A stretch of 64,000 nucleotides of DNA from Bradyrhizobium sp. G127 (GTDB lineage: Bacteria; Pseudomonadota; Alphaproteobacteria; Rhizobiales; Xanthobacteraceae). This document shows, piece after piece, positions 47,278 through 56,366 of the stretch (within the stretch, counting starts at the first letter, position 1; every line of letters begins with the position of its first letter). The stretch lies in the NCBI RefSeq assembly GCF_021502575.1, contig NZ_JAKFGN010000002.1:496001-560000 (forward strand), read 5' to 3'. Both the position numbers and the translations under genes were made by a program. Under the pieces are notes generated by a model that worked only from the letters and a program-made list of their open reading frames with translations, was not told where the DNA came from and did not search any database.

Positions 47278-48594
47278 ATGACCACGGAACCGACCGTCTC
47301 TGACAAGGACAGCCTCCCCGCCCTTCCGGACCGCCATCGCGTGGTTATTGCGGGAGCAGGCTTTGGCGGGCTGGAAACTGTGTACCGGCTCGCCGGAGCC
47401 CCAGTCACCATCACGATCGTCGACCGCCGCAATCACCACCTGTTCCAGCCCCTGCTCTACCAGGTGGCCACCGCCTCGCTGGCGACCTCCGAGATCGCCT
47501 GGCCGGTCCGGCACCTGCTGCGCGGACGCCCCGAAGTCACCACGCTGCTGGCCACTGTGACCGGCATCGACGCCAATGCGCGCCGCGTTCTGCTCGATGA
47601 TGGCGGATCGCTTCCCTACGACACGCTGATCCTGGCCACCGGCGCGCGGCACGCCTATTTCGGCCACGACGAATGGGAGCCGTTCGCACCCGGTCTCAAG
47701 ACGCTCGAGGATGCGACAACGATTCGGCGCAGAATTCTGCTCGCTTTCGAACTTGCGGAGCGCGAGAGCGATCCGCAGAAGCGCAATGCCCTGCTCACCT
47801 TCGTCGTGATCGGCGGCGGCCCCACCGGCGTTGAACTTGCTGGGACCATCGCGGAGCTTGCCAAGGTGACCATGCCGCCGGACTTCCGCAACATCGACAC
47901 GCGGACGGCGCGTGTCGTTCTTATCGAGGCAGGCCCGCGTGTCCTGCCGGCGTTCACCGAAGACCTGTCGGCTTACGCTCAGAGTTCGCTCGAACGGATC
48001 GGTGTCGAGGTCGTCCTCGGCAAGCCGGTTTCGGACTGCACAGCGGAGGGCGTCGTCTATGGCGGAGAGAAACTGGCTTCAAAAACCATCATCTGGGCCG
48101 CCGGCGTGCGGGCCTCGCCGGCTGCGGAATGGCTTGGTGTCCGCGCAGACCGTGCCGGCCGTCTGATCGTGTCTGCCGATCTCACCGTTCCCGGTCACCC
48201 GGAGATATTCGCCATCGGTGATACCGCGGCGATCACCGCTGCCGACGGCATGCCCGTTCCCGGCATCGCGCCGGCCGCCAAGCAACAGGGACGCCACGTC
48301 GCCGGCATCGTCAAGGCGCGCATGCAGGGCGACACGTCCTCGAAGCCCTTTCACTACAAGCACTCGGGGAATCTCGCGCAGATCGGCAAGAAGCGCGCGG
48401 TGATTGACTTCGGATGGATCAAGATGCGCGGGGCGCTGGCGTGGTGGATCTGGGGCGTCGCCCACATCTACTTTCTGATCGGTCTGCGCAATCGTCTCGC
48501 CGTCGCCATAAACTGGCTGTGGATTCATACCCGTGACCAGCGCGGTGCGCGCCTGATAACACAGGGACGCAGCAATACCGATCCCCCGAAATGA
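47278..48594 (+). CDS. ndh: Type II NADH dehydrogenase (NDH-2)
   Basis: This 438-residue flavoprotein passes electrons from NADH to quinone without pumping protons. The FAD motif is RVVIAGAGFGGLETVYRLA and the NAD(H) motif is VVIGGGPTGVELAGTIAEL. IFAIGDTAAITAADG and the later APAAKQQGRH (the NDH-2 Ala/Gln-Gln site) complete the pattern. A C-terminal hydrophobic/aromatic stretch (WWIWGVAHIYFLIGL) fits membrane attachment. Convergent with the cyclase gene, 10 bp apart. Confidence 0.92.
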   Translation: MTTEPTVSDKDSLPALPDRHRVVIAGAGFGGLETVYRLAGAPVTITIVDRRNHHLFQPLLYQVATASLATSEIAWPVRHLLRGRPEVTTLLATVTGIDANARRVLLDDGGSLPYDTLILATGARHAYFGHDEWEPFAPGLKTLEDATTIRRRILLAFELAERESDPQKRNALLTFVVIGGGPTGVELAGTIAELAKVTMPPDFRNIDTRTARVVLIEAGPRVLPAFTEDLSAYAQSSLERIGVEVVLGKPVSDCTAEGVVYGGEKLASKTIIWAAGVRASPAAEWLGVRADRAGRLIVSADLTVPGHPEIFAIGDTAAITAADGMPVPGIAPAAKQQGRHVAGIVKARMQGDTSSKPFHYKHSGNLAQIGKKRAVIDFGWIKMRGALAWWIWGVAHIYFLIGLRNRLAVAINWLWIHTRDQRGARLITQGRSNTDPPK

Positions 48595-48604
48595 CTCGCG
48601 TCGG

Positions 48605-50341
48605 CTATTTATGATCGAATAGCCACGCGCCATTCCAGTCTTGGGCTGGCGGCTTCGCCTTGAAGTCAGCAACGCGCGCGGCAAGCGTTCGCGCCGGCCC
48701 ATCGGCGGGCACAGCTTCCAGCGCGGCACCAAAGGCGCGGCTTGCCTCATCCCAGTTTCGCGCACGGTATGCGGCAAGCCCTTCTGAATACCGGGTTCGC
48801 AGCAAAACCTGCTCGGGGGTGAGTTCGCCTGCGCGCGCCATCAGTTCGAAAATCACCTGAGCGGTAGTCTGACCGGACAACACCACGCGGTCGATTTCGC
48901 GAACCTCGAGCGCCGGACCGGCGGCGGCAATCGTCGCACCCGAAACCAGCGAGCGGCTCCCATAAACCTTGTTGAGCAGCTCGAGGCGCGACGCGGCGTT
49001 CACCGCGTCGCCCATCACCGTGTAGCTCATCATGAACTCGGAACCGATGCTGCCGACCAGCACCTCTCCCGTCGCGATGCCGATCCGCAGATCGCAGTCG
49101 CTGGGCACGGAGCGCACGCCCAGCAATTCAGGAATCTCGGTCCGCAATGCTGCGATATGATCGATCATCTCGAGCGCAGCGAGGCACGCAAGCCGTGCGT
49201 GATCATTCTCATCGGTGAACGGAGGCCCCCAATAGGCCATGATGCCGTCGCCGATATATTTGTCGATGATCCCTTTGTGTTTGCGGATCGGCTCCGACAT
49301 CGTCGACAGATAGTGGTTCATCACCTTGACGAGACCTTGCGGCGTCATGCCCTCGCTGAGGCTGGTGAATCCCTTCATGTCGCAGAACAGCACCGTCATA
49401 GTGCGGCGCTGGCCTTCCGACGCCGTCAACGCCGGACGATCGATCAGTCCCTGCACAACTTGCGGATCGATATACTTGCCAAAGGTCTCGCGGACACGCT
49501 CGTTCTGGCGCAACTGCTCCACCATGCGGTTGAAAGCCGCCGTCAATTGTCCTATCTCGTCCCGCGTCGTGATGCTGATCGAGCCATCGAGGTGTCCGGC
49601 TTCCACCGCCCGCGTGCCATCCAACAATCTGCGCACTGGCCGTGTAATGCCGGTGCTGACGAGAACCGATACCGTCAGTCCGAGGATCGCAGCCAGAGCC
49701 GTTACAATTGCAGAAATGAATATCGCCTGCCGCTGATGCCCCATGGTCACGACGGCGTCCGCGCGGACCTGCGTCAGCATGTCGGCCCGGATGGAGTCGA
49801 TCTTCGCATTGAAATCGTCTCGAAGAGCGTCGATGCGAACGAGGCTGCTGTTGATCCCCGGAGTATCCCGACTCTCAAGCAACCGAAACAGCCGCTGGCT
49901 TTCCTCGTTGATGTACCTTTGAATATCGCTGTTGACGGATTCGATCCTGCTATCGATACGAGCCAGCGTCGCGTTGTCGGAATCGGTTGTTGTATTGGTG
50001 ATGATCGTATTGATGAGCGAACGTGCGCCGTCTGCCTCGCGTGCGACGTCCAGACCCTTGGCTTCATAAACCCGCTTGCGCTCCGCGTAGGACGCATCAT
50101 CGGGAGGGATTTGGATCTTGGCGATGGCCATCTGGCGGAGTGCCAGCGCCTGCTCCAGCGCACGGACGTTCATTCGCGCCAGATGTCCATACGCCTGAAC
50201 GTATTTGGACGTGAGTTCGTCGAGATAGGTGGCCACCCTGCCCGACATCACCATCGATAGAACCGAGGTGATCGCCATCAGGATGATGAGCCCTACGGCG
50301 ATCCCGACGATTTGTCTTTTGATGGATTGGCGGATCATCAA
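48605..50341 (-). CDS. Membrane class III adenylate/guanylate cyclase with HAMP domain
   Basis: This 578-residue protein has TM1 (residues 11-30), a roughly 180-residue helical periplasmic sensor, TM2 (AIFISAIVTALAAILGLTVSVLV), a HAMP domain, and a C-terminal class III cyclase domain: VLFCDMKGFTSLSEGM (metal Asp), YIGDGIMAYWG (second Asp) and MGDAVNAASRLELL. It should make cAMP or cGMP in response to an envelope signal. About 80 residues after the domain are helical. It lies 90 bp after pleD on the same strand. Confidence 0.9.
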   Translation of the reverse strand: MMIRQSIKRQIVGIAVGLIILMAITSVLSMVMSGRVATYLDELTSKYVQAYGHLARMNVRALEQALALRQMAIAKIQIPPDDASYAERKRVYEAKGLDVAREADGARSLINTIITNTTTDSDNATLARIDSRIESVNSDIQRYINEESQRLFRLLESRDTPGINSSLVRIDALRDDFNAKIDSIRADMLTQVRADAVVTMGHQRQAIFISAIVTALAAILGLTVSVLVSTGITRPVRRLLDGTRAVEAGHLDGSISITTRDEIGQLTAAFNRMVEQLRQNERVRETFGKYIDPQVVQGLIDRPALTASEGQRRTMTVLFCDMKGFTSLSEGMTPQGLVKVMNHYLSTMSEPIRKHKGIIDKYIGDGIMAYWGPPFTDENDHARLACLAALEMIDHIAALRTEIPELLGVRSVPSDCDLRIGIATGEVLVGSIGSEFMMSYTVMGDAVNAASRLELLNKVYGSRSLVSGATIAAAGPALEVREIDRVVLSGQTTAQVIFELMARAGELTPEQVLLRTRYSEGLAAYRARNWDEASRAFGAALEAVPADGPARTLAARVADFKAKPPAQDWNGAWLFDHK

Positions 50342-50431
50342 TCAGCGCCTTTCGGCCTCGCGAAGCGAACGTCAGGGCCGACGCTCAAATATGCCCGGCC
50401 GAGCGCCTGCCTCAAACCTGCAACACCCGCG

Positions 50432-51805
50432 TTATGCCGCAGCGGCAACAACCCGGTTACGGCCGTCGTTTTTGGCGCGATAGAGCGCCTGATCAGCGCG
50501 TTTGAGGACGTCGCCGATGGCTTCGCCCTTGGTCTCGAGAGTCGAGATGCCGATCGAAATCGTAACCTCGATGCGCCTTGCACCCTTCTCGATGGCAAAC
50601 GGTTCGCCGGCGATGGACCGGCGCAGACGCTCGGCCACCATTCCCGCCACGTGCAGGTCAGTCTCGGGCATCACGATGACGAACTCCTCGCCGCCGTAGC
50701 GGCATGCGAGATCGATGCCGCGGATCGACTTGCGGATTCGGACCGCGAATTCGCGCAGCACATCGTCGCCGGCATCGTGGCCATAGCGATCGTTGATCGA
50801 CTTGAAGTAATCGATGTCGAGCATCATCAGCGCCAGTGGCTTTGCCCGCAGCGAGGCCTGTTCCGCCAGCGTTGTCAGATGGCTTTCCATATAACGCCGG
50901 TTGTGCAGCCCGGTCAGCGGATCGGTAATCGCCATTTCGATGGAGTTCTGCACGTTGTCGCGCAGATGATCGGTGTAGCGGCGCTTGCGAATCTGGGTCC
51001 GCGCCCGCGCGAGCAGTTCGTTCTTGTCCACCGGACGCAGCAGATAGTCGTTGACGCCGATTTCGAGGCCACGCAACAGGCGCGCATTGTTATCAGCGTC
51101 GGCTATCGCAAGGATCGGTACGCTGCGCGTCCGCTCCAGCGAACGGGCCTGGCTGCAAAGCCGCAGCCCGTCGAAATTCTCCAACCCCAGCGACACGATC
51201 AGCAGGTCGTAGTTGCCTTCGGCGGCATGAAACACCGCTTCGGCCGGGTTGGGCTCGACATCGACGCTGTGTTCGGTGGCCAGCACCGGAGCCAGCCGCT
51301 CGTAGGACGACGGCCGGTCGTCCACCAGCAGGATGCGACCGCCCTTCCCGGTATCGGCAACCGCATTGCGCTCCGGCGCATTAACGCCGATCTCCAGCGA
51401 CGTGATCGCGCGCATGCGCAATTCGTCCGTCATCATCTTCAGCCGCGTCAGCGAGCGCACGCGGGCGATCATCACCACATCCGACACCGGCTTGGTGAGG
51501 AAGTCGTCGGCGCCGGCATCGAGACCGCGCACGCGATCGGACGGGCTGTCGAGCGCCGTCACCATGATGACGGGAATGAAATGGGTTTTGGGGTTCGATT
51601 TCAGGCGGCGGCAGACTTCGAAACCATCGATGTCGGGCATCATGACATCGAGCAACACGATGTCGCATTCCGCGCGTTCGCAGATTTCCAGCGCCTGCAT
51701 TCCGCAATTCGCCGTCACTACGTCGAAATATTCGGCGGACAGACGCGCCTCAAGCAATTTCACGTTGGCGAGAACGTCGTCAACGACCAGAACGCGCGCG
51801 GACAT
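50432..51805 (-). CDS. pleD: Response-regulator diguanylate cyclase PleD
   Basis: This 457-residue protein has the PleD order REC-REC-GGDEF. The first receiver has phospho-acceptor Asp53 in LLDVMMP. The second has Ser (LIVSLGL) where the Asp belongs, so it is an adaptor for dimerisation, as in Caulobacter. The catalytic GGEEF (371-375) is preceded by the product-inhibition site RGID (362-365). It makes c-di-GMP at the cell pole under control of PleC/DivJ. It starts 9 bp after divK. Confidence 0.95.
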   Translation of the reverse strand: MSARVLVVDDVLANVKLLEARLSAEYFDVVTANCGMQALEICERAECDIVLLDVMMPDIDGFEVCRRLKSNPKTHFIPVIMVTALDSPSDRVRGLDAGADDFLTKPVSDVVMIARVRSLTRLKMMTDELRMRAITSLEIGVNAPERNAVADTGKGGRILLVDDRPSSYERLAPVLATEHSVDVEPNPAEAVFHAAEGNYDLLIVSLGLENFDGLRLCSQARSLERTRSVPILAIADADNNARLLRGLEIGVNDYLLRPVDKNELLARARTQIRKRRYTDHLRDNVQNSIEMAITDPLTGLHNRRYMESHLTTLAEQASLRAKPLALMMLDIDYFKSINDRYGHDAGDDVLREFAVRIRKSIRGIDLACRYGGEEFVIVMPETDLHVAGMVAERLRRSIAGEPFAIEKGARRIEVTISIGISTLETKGEAIGDVLKRADQALYRAKNDGRNRVVAAAA

Positions 51806-51814
51806 CGTAGTCTC

Positions 51815-52180
51815 CTAGCCCACAAACCGTCGAACGGTTTCAATAAATTTTCCAACCGAGATCGGTTTGGACAGGTAAGCTTCGCAGCCGCCTTCACGGA
51901 TGCGTTCTTCATCGCCCTTCATTGCGAAGGCGGTCACTGCGACTACCGGAATCGCCCGCAATTCGGCGTCCGCCTTGATCCAGCGCGTCACATCGAGCCC
52001 GGAAACCTCGGGAAGCTGAATATCCATGAGAATGAGATCGGGCCGGTATTTGCGAGCAAGATCGAGTGCTTCAACCCCATTGCGCGTACCGACCGTCTGA
52101 TATCCATGGGCCTCCAGCAGATCGCGGAAGAGCTTCATATTGAGCTCGTTGTCTTCCACGATCAGGACGGTTTTCGCCAC
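51815..52180 (-). CDS. divK: Single-domain response regulator DivK
   Basis: This 121-residue receiver protein has the Asp triad (VEDN, Asp53 in LMDIQLP) and Lys105 (YLSKPIS). The sequence and its place before pleD identify DivK, which controls the CckA-CtrA cell-cycle phosphorelay. The start is GTG 52180, with GGAGG five bases upstream, giving the family N-terminus [14 protein letters not shown]; the frame beyond has no similarity. Confidence 0.95.
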   Translation of the reverse strand: MAKTVLIVEDNELNMKLFRDLLEAHGYQTVGTRNGVEALDLARKYRPDLILMDIQLPEVSGLDVTRWIKADAELRAIPVVAVTAFAMKGDEERIREGGCEAYLSKPISVGKFIETVRRFVG

Positions 52181-52305
52181 CCTGCCCTCCAATTCCCGCA
52201 AAATGCCCGTGCGTGCTGAAACCAATGAAATTCGCCACGCCGTGATGACTCGGGCATGATCGGAGAAAATAGAGACGATAAGTTACGGAAAGGCAAACAC
52301 GATCA

Positions 52306-52590
52306 ATGACAAAGGGCCCGAAAAACCCTCAGGAAGCTGCTGAATTTGTTGCGATTCAGGCACTTTCGTTCCTGGCCTCCGATCCCGAGCGGCTGGGATT
52401 GTTCCTAACCGAGAGCGGTATCGGTCCGCAGACGCTGCGCACGGCCGCGACCGACCCGAAATTCCTCGCGGGTGTGCTGGATTTCATCGTGCGCGATGAT
52501 GCAACCGTGAAAGCCTTCGCCGAAGCCTCGCAACTGACACCGCAGGCCGTCACAAACGCACGCGAGGTGCTGGATCCGCGCTGGGAGTGA
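52306..52590 (+). CDS. DUF3572 family protein
   Basis: This 94-residue protein (EAAEFVAIQALSFLASDPER, then DPKFLAGVLDFIV) matches DUF3572, a small alphaproteobacterial family of unknown function usually found beside divK/pleD and dinB. No membrane segment. It is divergent from divK and ends 4 bp before dinB. Confidence 0.87.
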   Translation: MTKGPKNPQEAAEFVAIQALSFLASDPERLGLFLTESGIGPQTLRTAATDPKFLAGVLDFIVRDDATVKAFAEASQLTPQAVTNAREVLDPRWE

Positions 52591-52594
52591 CGCG

Positions 52595-53881
52595 TTGATC
52601 GACCGCCCGCCCCCCGATTCGCCCGGATTCTGCCGCGACTGCCTGACGGACGCCGCAGCGAAGGCGGTTCGCTGCGCGGAATGCGGCTCGCCGCGTCTCA
52701 TCCGGCACCGCTCGCTCCCGGCGCTGACGCTCGCGCATATCGATTGTGACGCGTTCTATGCCACCGTGGAGAAGCGCGACAATCCGGAGATCGCCGACAA
52801 GCCCGTCATCATCGGTGGCGGCAAGCGTGGCGTGGTCTCGGCGGCCTGCTATATCGCGCGCACCTATGGCGTGCGCTCGGCGATGCCGATGTTCAAGGCA
52901 CTCGACCTCTGCCCCTCCGCGATCGTGGTCCGTCCCGATATGGCGAAGTATGTCCGCGTCGGCCGCGAAGTTCGTCACGCCATGATGGCGCTGACGCCGC
53001 TGGTCGAGCCGCTGTCGATCGACGAGGCGTTTCTCGATCTCAGCGGCACCACGCTGGTACACGGCATGATCCCGGCCAAGGTGCTGGCCCGCTTCGCCTC
53101 CATGGTGGAACGCGATATCGGCATCACCGTGTCGGTCGGCCTGTCCGTGAACAAGTTTTTGGCCAAGATCGCCTCGGACCTCGACAAGCCGCGCGGTTTC
53201 GCAGCGCTAGATCAGGAGGACGCGCGCGAGATGCTCGCCGAACGGCCGGTCGGATTCATCTATGGCGTCGGTCCCGCCTCGCAGGAAAAACTGTCGCAAC
53301 GCGGCTTTCGACTGATCAAGGATCTGCAGCGCGCCGATGAGACCGATCTGATGAAACAGTTCGGGTCCGAAGGCCGGCGGCTGTGGCGGCTGGCGCGCGG
53401 CATCGACGACCGCAAGGTGGTTGCCGATCGCGGCGCCAAGACGATTTCGAACGAGACCACGCTGGAAACGGACGTACGGGATTTCGCGACGCTGGAGAAA
53501 ATCCTGTGGCGGTTGTGCGAAAAGGTCTCTTCCCGCCTGAAGAGCGGCGACCTGTCGGGCTCGACCATTACGCTGAAGCTGAAGACTGCGGACTTCCGGC
53601 AGCGCACCCGGTCGCAGTCGCTTTCCGTTCCGACGCAGCTTGCCACGCGGATTTTCGGCACCGTGCGCGAGATGCTCGGCCGCGAGATCGACGGCACCGC
53701 ATTCAGGCTGATTGGCGCAGGCGTCAGCGCGCTCAAGCCCGGCGCTGAGGCCGATGATCAGGATCTTCTGGATCAGCGCTCGGCCCACGCCGAGCGGGCG
53801 ATGGACGATGTCCGCAAGAAGTTCGGAAATGCCGCCGTGATGCGCGGGATTGCCTATAACGGCCCTCCGAAGGCGGAGTGA
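52595..53881 (+). CDS. dinB: DNA polymerase IV with N-terminal zinc-finger-like extension
   Basis: This 428-residue Y-family polymerase performs error-prone lesion bypass. The catalytic motifs AHIDCDAFYATVEKRD and LSIDEAFLDLSG are intact, followed by thumb and little-finger domains. An extra 45-residue N-terminus contains Cys13-x2-Cys16 and Cys27-x2-Cys30 (CRDC, CAEC), a probable zinc ribbon absent in E. coli DinB. The start is TTG 52595 with GGGAG upstream. No beta-clamp motif was firmly assigned. It ends 3 bp from the convergent DUF1849 gene. Confidence 0.93.
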   Translation: MIDRPPPDSPGFCRDCLTDAAAKAVRCAECGSPRLIRHRSLPALTLAHIDCDAFYATVEKRDNPEIADKPVIIGGGKRGVVSAACYIARTYGVRSAMPMFKALDLCPSAIVVRPDMAKYVRVGREVRHAMMALTPLVEPLSIDEAFLDLSGTTLVHGMIPAKVLARFASMVERDIGITVSVGLSVNKFLAKIASDLDKPRGFAALDQEDAREMLAERPVGFIYGVGPASQEKLSQRGFRLIKDLQRADETDLMKQFGSEGRRLWRLARGIDDRKVVADRGAKTISNETTLETDVRDFATLEKILWRLCEKVSSRLKSGDLSGSTITLKLKTADFRQRTRSQSLSVPTQLATRIFGTVREMLGREIDGTAFRLIGAGVSALKPGAEADDQDLLDQRSAHAERAMDDVRKKFGNAAVMRGIAYNGPPKAE

Positions 53882-53884
53882 GAC

Positions 53885-54754
53885 CTACTTACAGGGCTTG
53901 GTTTCCTTGATCTCGATCTTGCCCATGGCGCCAGCAATCACGAAATCGTTGTAGTCCAGCACCAGCGCACGCGATACGCCGTCCTCGTACAGTTCGAACG
54001 ACATCGCATAGACCGGTGTCTGCTCGCCGGACTTGGATTGCGCCGCACGATCATAGTAACTCACTGTGACCGGCCAACGCGTCAGGGATTTGAACTTCTC
54101 GTTCCCCGTCGCAGCGTCCGGCGTGGCCGGCGCCTTGGTCCCGGGAATTGGCTGTCCGATTACGGTCAGTGTATTATAGACTTTCTCGCCGTCGTCCGAT
54201 CCGTCGTAGACGGTGAGTTCGAGCAGCGACTTGCCCGCGCGCGCGGCTTCGATGATGAGCTTGACCTGTTCGGTCGGAAATACCGCATCGTCGATAGTGA
54301 ATGTCTTCACCGTAGGTTGCTTCAGCTTGACCTTGATGGTCTTGCCGTCACGCTCCGCGACGCCATCCACGGACGTGACGTCCGCCTCGTTCATGCGGGT
54401 CTCGATCTTGAAGCGATAGCTCTTGCCGTCCGCGTCTTCCCAGCTCGTGGAGCGCAGATCGCTTGTGGTCGTCTTGTCCTCGCCGGTTTCGAGTTGCGAC
54501 ACCTGCCGGAATTCCGTGGTGTAGCCCTCGCAGGCGCTGCCGGCGAAATTGTAAAGGATTCGGCCCCGGGCACTGTTGACGCTGGCGTTGCCGCGTGAAG
54601 TCTTGAGGCTCAGATCGTAGACCGCCTGATGGGCAAGAAAGGCGACGCTTGGCGCAGCCTGCACCCTGCCTGCACTCGGCGCGAGAAACGCGACCGACAG
54701 CACCATCGAGAAAGCAAGCGATCCACAATCTGAAATCCGGCGCGCGCGACGCAT
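53885..54754 (-). CDS. DUF1849 family secreted protein (EipB-like)
   Basis: This 289-residue precursor has a signal peptide (SLAFSMVLSVAFLAPSAGRV, cleaved near VQA). The mature start VAFLAHQAVYDLSLKTSRG is that of DUF1849/EipB, a periplasmic envelope-integrity protein described in Brucella. Two cysteines (SACEG, KPCK) could form the family disulfide. ATG 54754 has AAGGAGA four bases upstream; the frame extends further upstream without similarity. Divergent from the RidA gene. Confidence 0.87.
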   Translation of the reverse strand: MRRARRISDCGSLAFSMVLSVAFLAPSAGRVQAAPSVAFLAHQAVYDLSLKTSRGNASVNSARGRILYNFAGSACEGYTTEFRQVSQLETGEDKTTTSDLRSTSWEDADGKSYRFKIETRMNEADVTSVDGVAERDGKTIKVKLKQPTVKTFTIDDAVFPTEQVKLIIEAARAGKSLLELTVYDGSDDGEKVYNTLTVIGQPIPGTKAPATPDAATGNEKFKSLTRWPVTVSYYDRAAQSKSGEQTPVYAMSFELYEDGVSRALVLDYNDFVIAGAMGKIEIKETKPCK

Positions 54755-54985
54755 GGCGTCTCCTTGAAATGCGAGAATCGAAGAATAATAGCCGCAACAT
54801 TGCGCCGCAACCGGGGCAGCCGTGCGAAATCGTCTGAATTTAATAGCAAAATTCGGATTTCCAGTTCGCTTGCATGTGCCATCGCGATGGGCGAAATATG
54901 GCCTGCCAGTGGAGTGTTTCACCTCGGCGCTTGCTTGCCGGATTTCACTGCGGACGAACCAATCCAAAAACAATCGAGGACACAC

Positions 54986-55453
54986 ATGGCGGGAACGGTC
55001 GAGCAGAAGTTGAGCGCGCTGGGTATCCGGTTGCATGAACCCAACCCGCCGGTCGCGAACTACGTTGGCTTCGTGCGCACCGGAAATCTGCTGTTCGTCT
55101 CCGGTCAGGTCTGCAACACCCCCGATGGCAAGCTGATCGCAAAAGGCAAGCTGGGCGCCGGCGTGACCGTCGAGCAAGGTGCTGCGGCTGCGCGGGGCTG
55201 CGCAATCAACCTGCTGGCGCAGGTCAAGATGGCGCTCGGCGATCTCGACAAGGTGGCGCGCGTGGTTCGCCTTGGCGGCTTCGTCAATGCGACGCCGGAT
55301 TTTCTCGACGGGCCGAAGGTGCTGAACGGCGCGTCGGATCTGATGGTCGCGGCATTCGGCGACAAGGGCCGCCACGCACGCACCACGGTCGGTGTGGCCG
55401 CCCTGCCATCCGACGCCGCGGTCGAAGTCGAAGGCATCTTCGAGGTCGCGTGA
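54986..55453 (+). CDS. RidA/YjgF/L-PSP family protein
   Basis: This 155-residue protein resembles the longer RidA-like group: NYVGFVRTGNLLFVSGQVC and VTVEQGAAAARGCAINLLAQ, with RTTVGVAALPSDAAVEVEGI at the end. RidA proteins hydrolyse reactive enamine/imine intermediates. The catalytic Arg of canonical RidA appears to be matched by the Arg of ARTTVG. ATG 54986 is chosen over the open frame upstream. A palindromic repeat lies 1 bp after its stop. Confidence 0.88.
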   Translation: MAGTVEQKLSALGIRLHEPNPPVANYVGFVRTGNLLFVSGQVCNTPDGKLIAKGKLGAGVTVEQGAAAARGCAINLLAQVKMALGDLDKVARVVRLGGFVNATPDFLDGPKVLNGASDLMVAAFGDKGRHARTTVGVAALPSDAAVEVEGIFEVA

Positions 55454-55500
55454 GCATGATCCCGAAAAGTGGGCACCGGTTTTCGGATAAGATCATGATC
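55454..55500. repeat. Rhizobiales-type palindromic repeat, copy 1
   Basis: Nested inverted arms CATGATC/GATCATG (55455-55461 and 55491-55497) and CCGAAAA/TTTTCGG (55462-55468 and 55480-55486). The 25-bp core (55462-55486) is the reverse complement of copy 2 at 59252-59276 with one difference. It begins directly after the RidA stop. Confidence 0.85.
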
Positions 55501-55514
55501 AAAAAGACAAGCCA

Positions 55515-56267
55515 ATGTTTTCCCGCGCACCCGGCTGGTTGACGGCTCGCCCGATCGCTCATCGCGGCCTGCACGACCGCGCGCGCGGCATCATCGAGAA
55601 TATGCCGTCGGCGATCGATGCCGCCGTCGCCGGCAATTTCGCCATCGAGGTCGATCTGCAACCCACCGCCGATAACGAGGCGATGGTGCATCACGACTAT
55701 GAACTCGGCCGCCTGACGCAAGGCAGCGGCGAGCTTCTGTCGCTGACCGCCGCCGAACTCAAGCAGGTGGGATTCAAGCATACGGCGGAGCACATGATGA
55801 CGCTCGGCGATCTTTGCGCGCGCGTCGCTGGCCGTGTGCCGCTGGTGCTCGAAGTAAAGAGCCGGTTCGACGGCGACCGGACGCTGGTGAAGCGGATGGC
55901 AGAGGTACTGGCCTCTTACACAGGACCGGTGGCAGCCATGTCGTTTGATCCCGAGCAGGTCATGGCGATCCGCGAACTGATGCCCGAGGTGCCGCGCGGT
56001 ATCGTCGCCGAACGGCACTATACCGAGGGCGAGTGGACGCAGCTGCCGCGCGAGAAAACCCGCGAGATGACCGGCCTGCGCCATGCCTTCCGCACGCAAC
56101 CGCATTTCGTCAGTTATCGGGTCGATGATCTGCCGGCCCCCGCACCCTGGATCGCACGCAACATTTTCGGCTGCGCACTGCTGACCTGGACCGTGCGGAC
56201 GCAGGAACAGCGCGCACGCACCACCCGATATGCCGATCAGATGACCTTCGAGGGCTTCATTCCGTAA
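55515..56267 (+). CDS. Glycerophosphodiester phosphodiesterase
   Basis: This 250-residue GDPD-domain protein has the motif set PIAHRGLHDRARG, EVDLQPTADNEAMVHHDYELGR (metal-binding Glu/Asp and catalytic His) and EVKSRFDG. It hydrolyses glycerophosphodiesters to glycerol 3-phosphate and an alcohol. No signal peptide, so it is cytoplasmic. It lies just downstream of the palindromic repeat and RidA. Confidence 0.9.
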   Translation: MFSRAPGWLTARPIAHRGLHDRARGIIENMPSAIDAAVAGNFAIEVDLQPTADNEAMVHHDYELGRLTQGSGELLSLTAAELKQVGFKHTAEHMMTLGDLCARVAGRVPLVLEVKSRFDGDRTLVKRMAEVLASYTGPVAAMSFDPEQVMAIRELMPEVPRGIVAERHYTEGEWTQLPREKTREMTGLRHAFRTQPHFVSYRVDDLPAPAPWIARNIFGCALLTWTVRTQEQRARTTRYADQMTFEGFIP

Positions 56268-56366
56268 GCCGGAAAACGATGCCAGATACTTGAAGTCATC
56301 CGGGCGAAAGCCGATCTATAGTGCTGAGCAGTTTCAGTTTTCTCACGGCCACGGTGCCCCTCGCCC

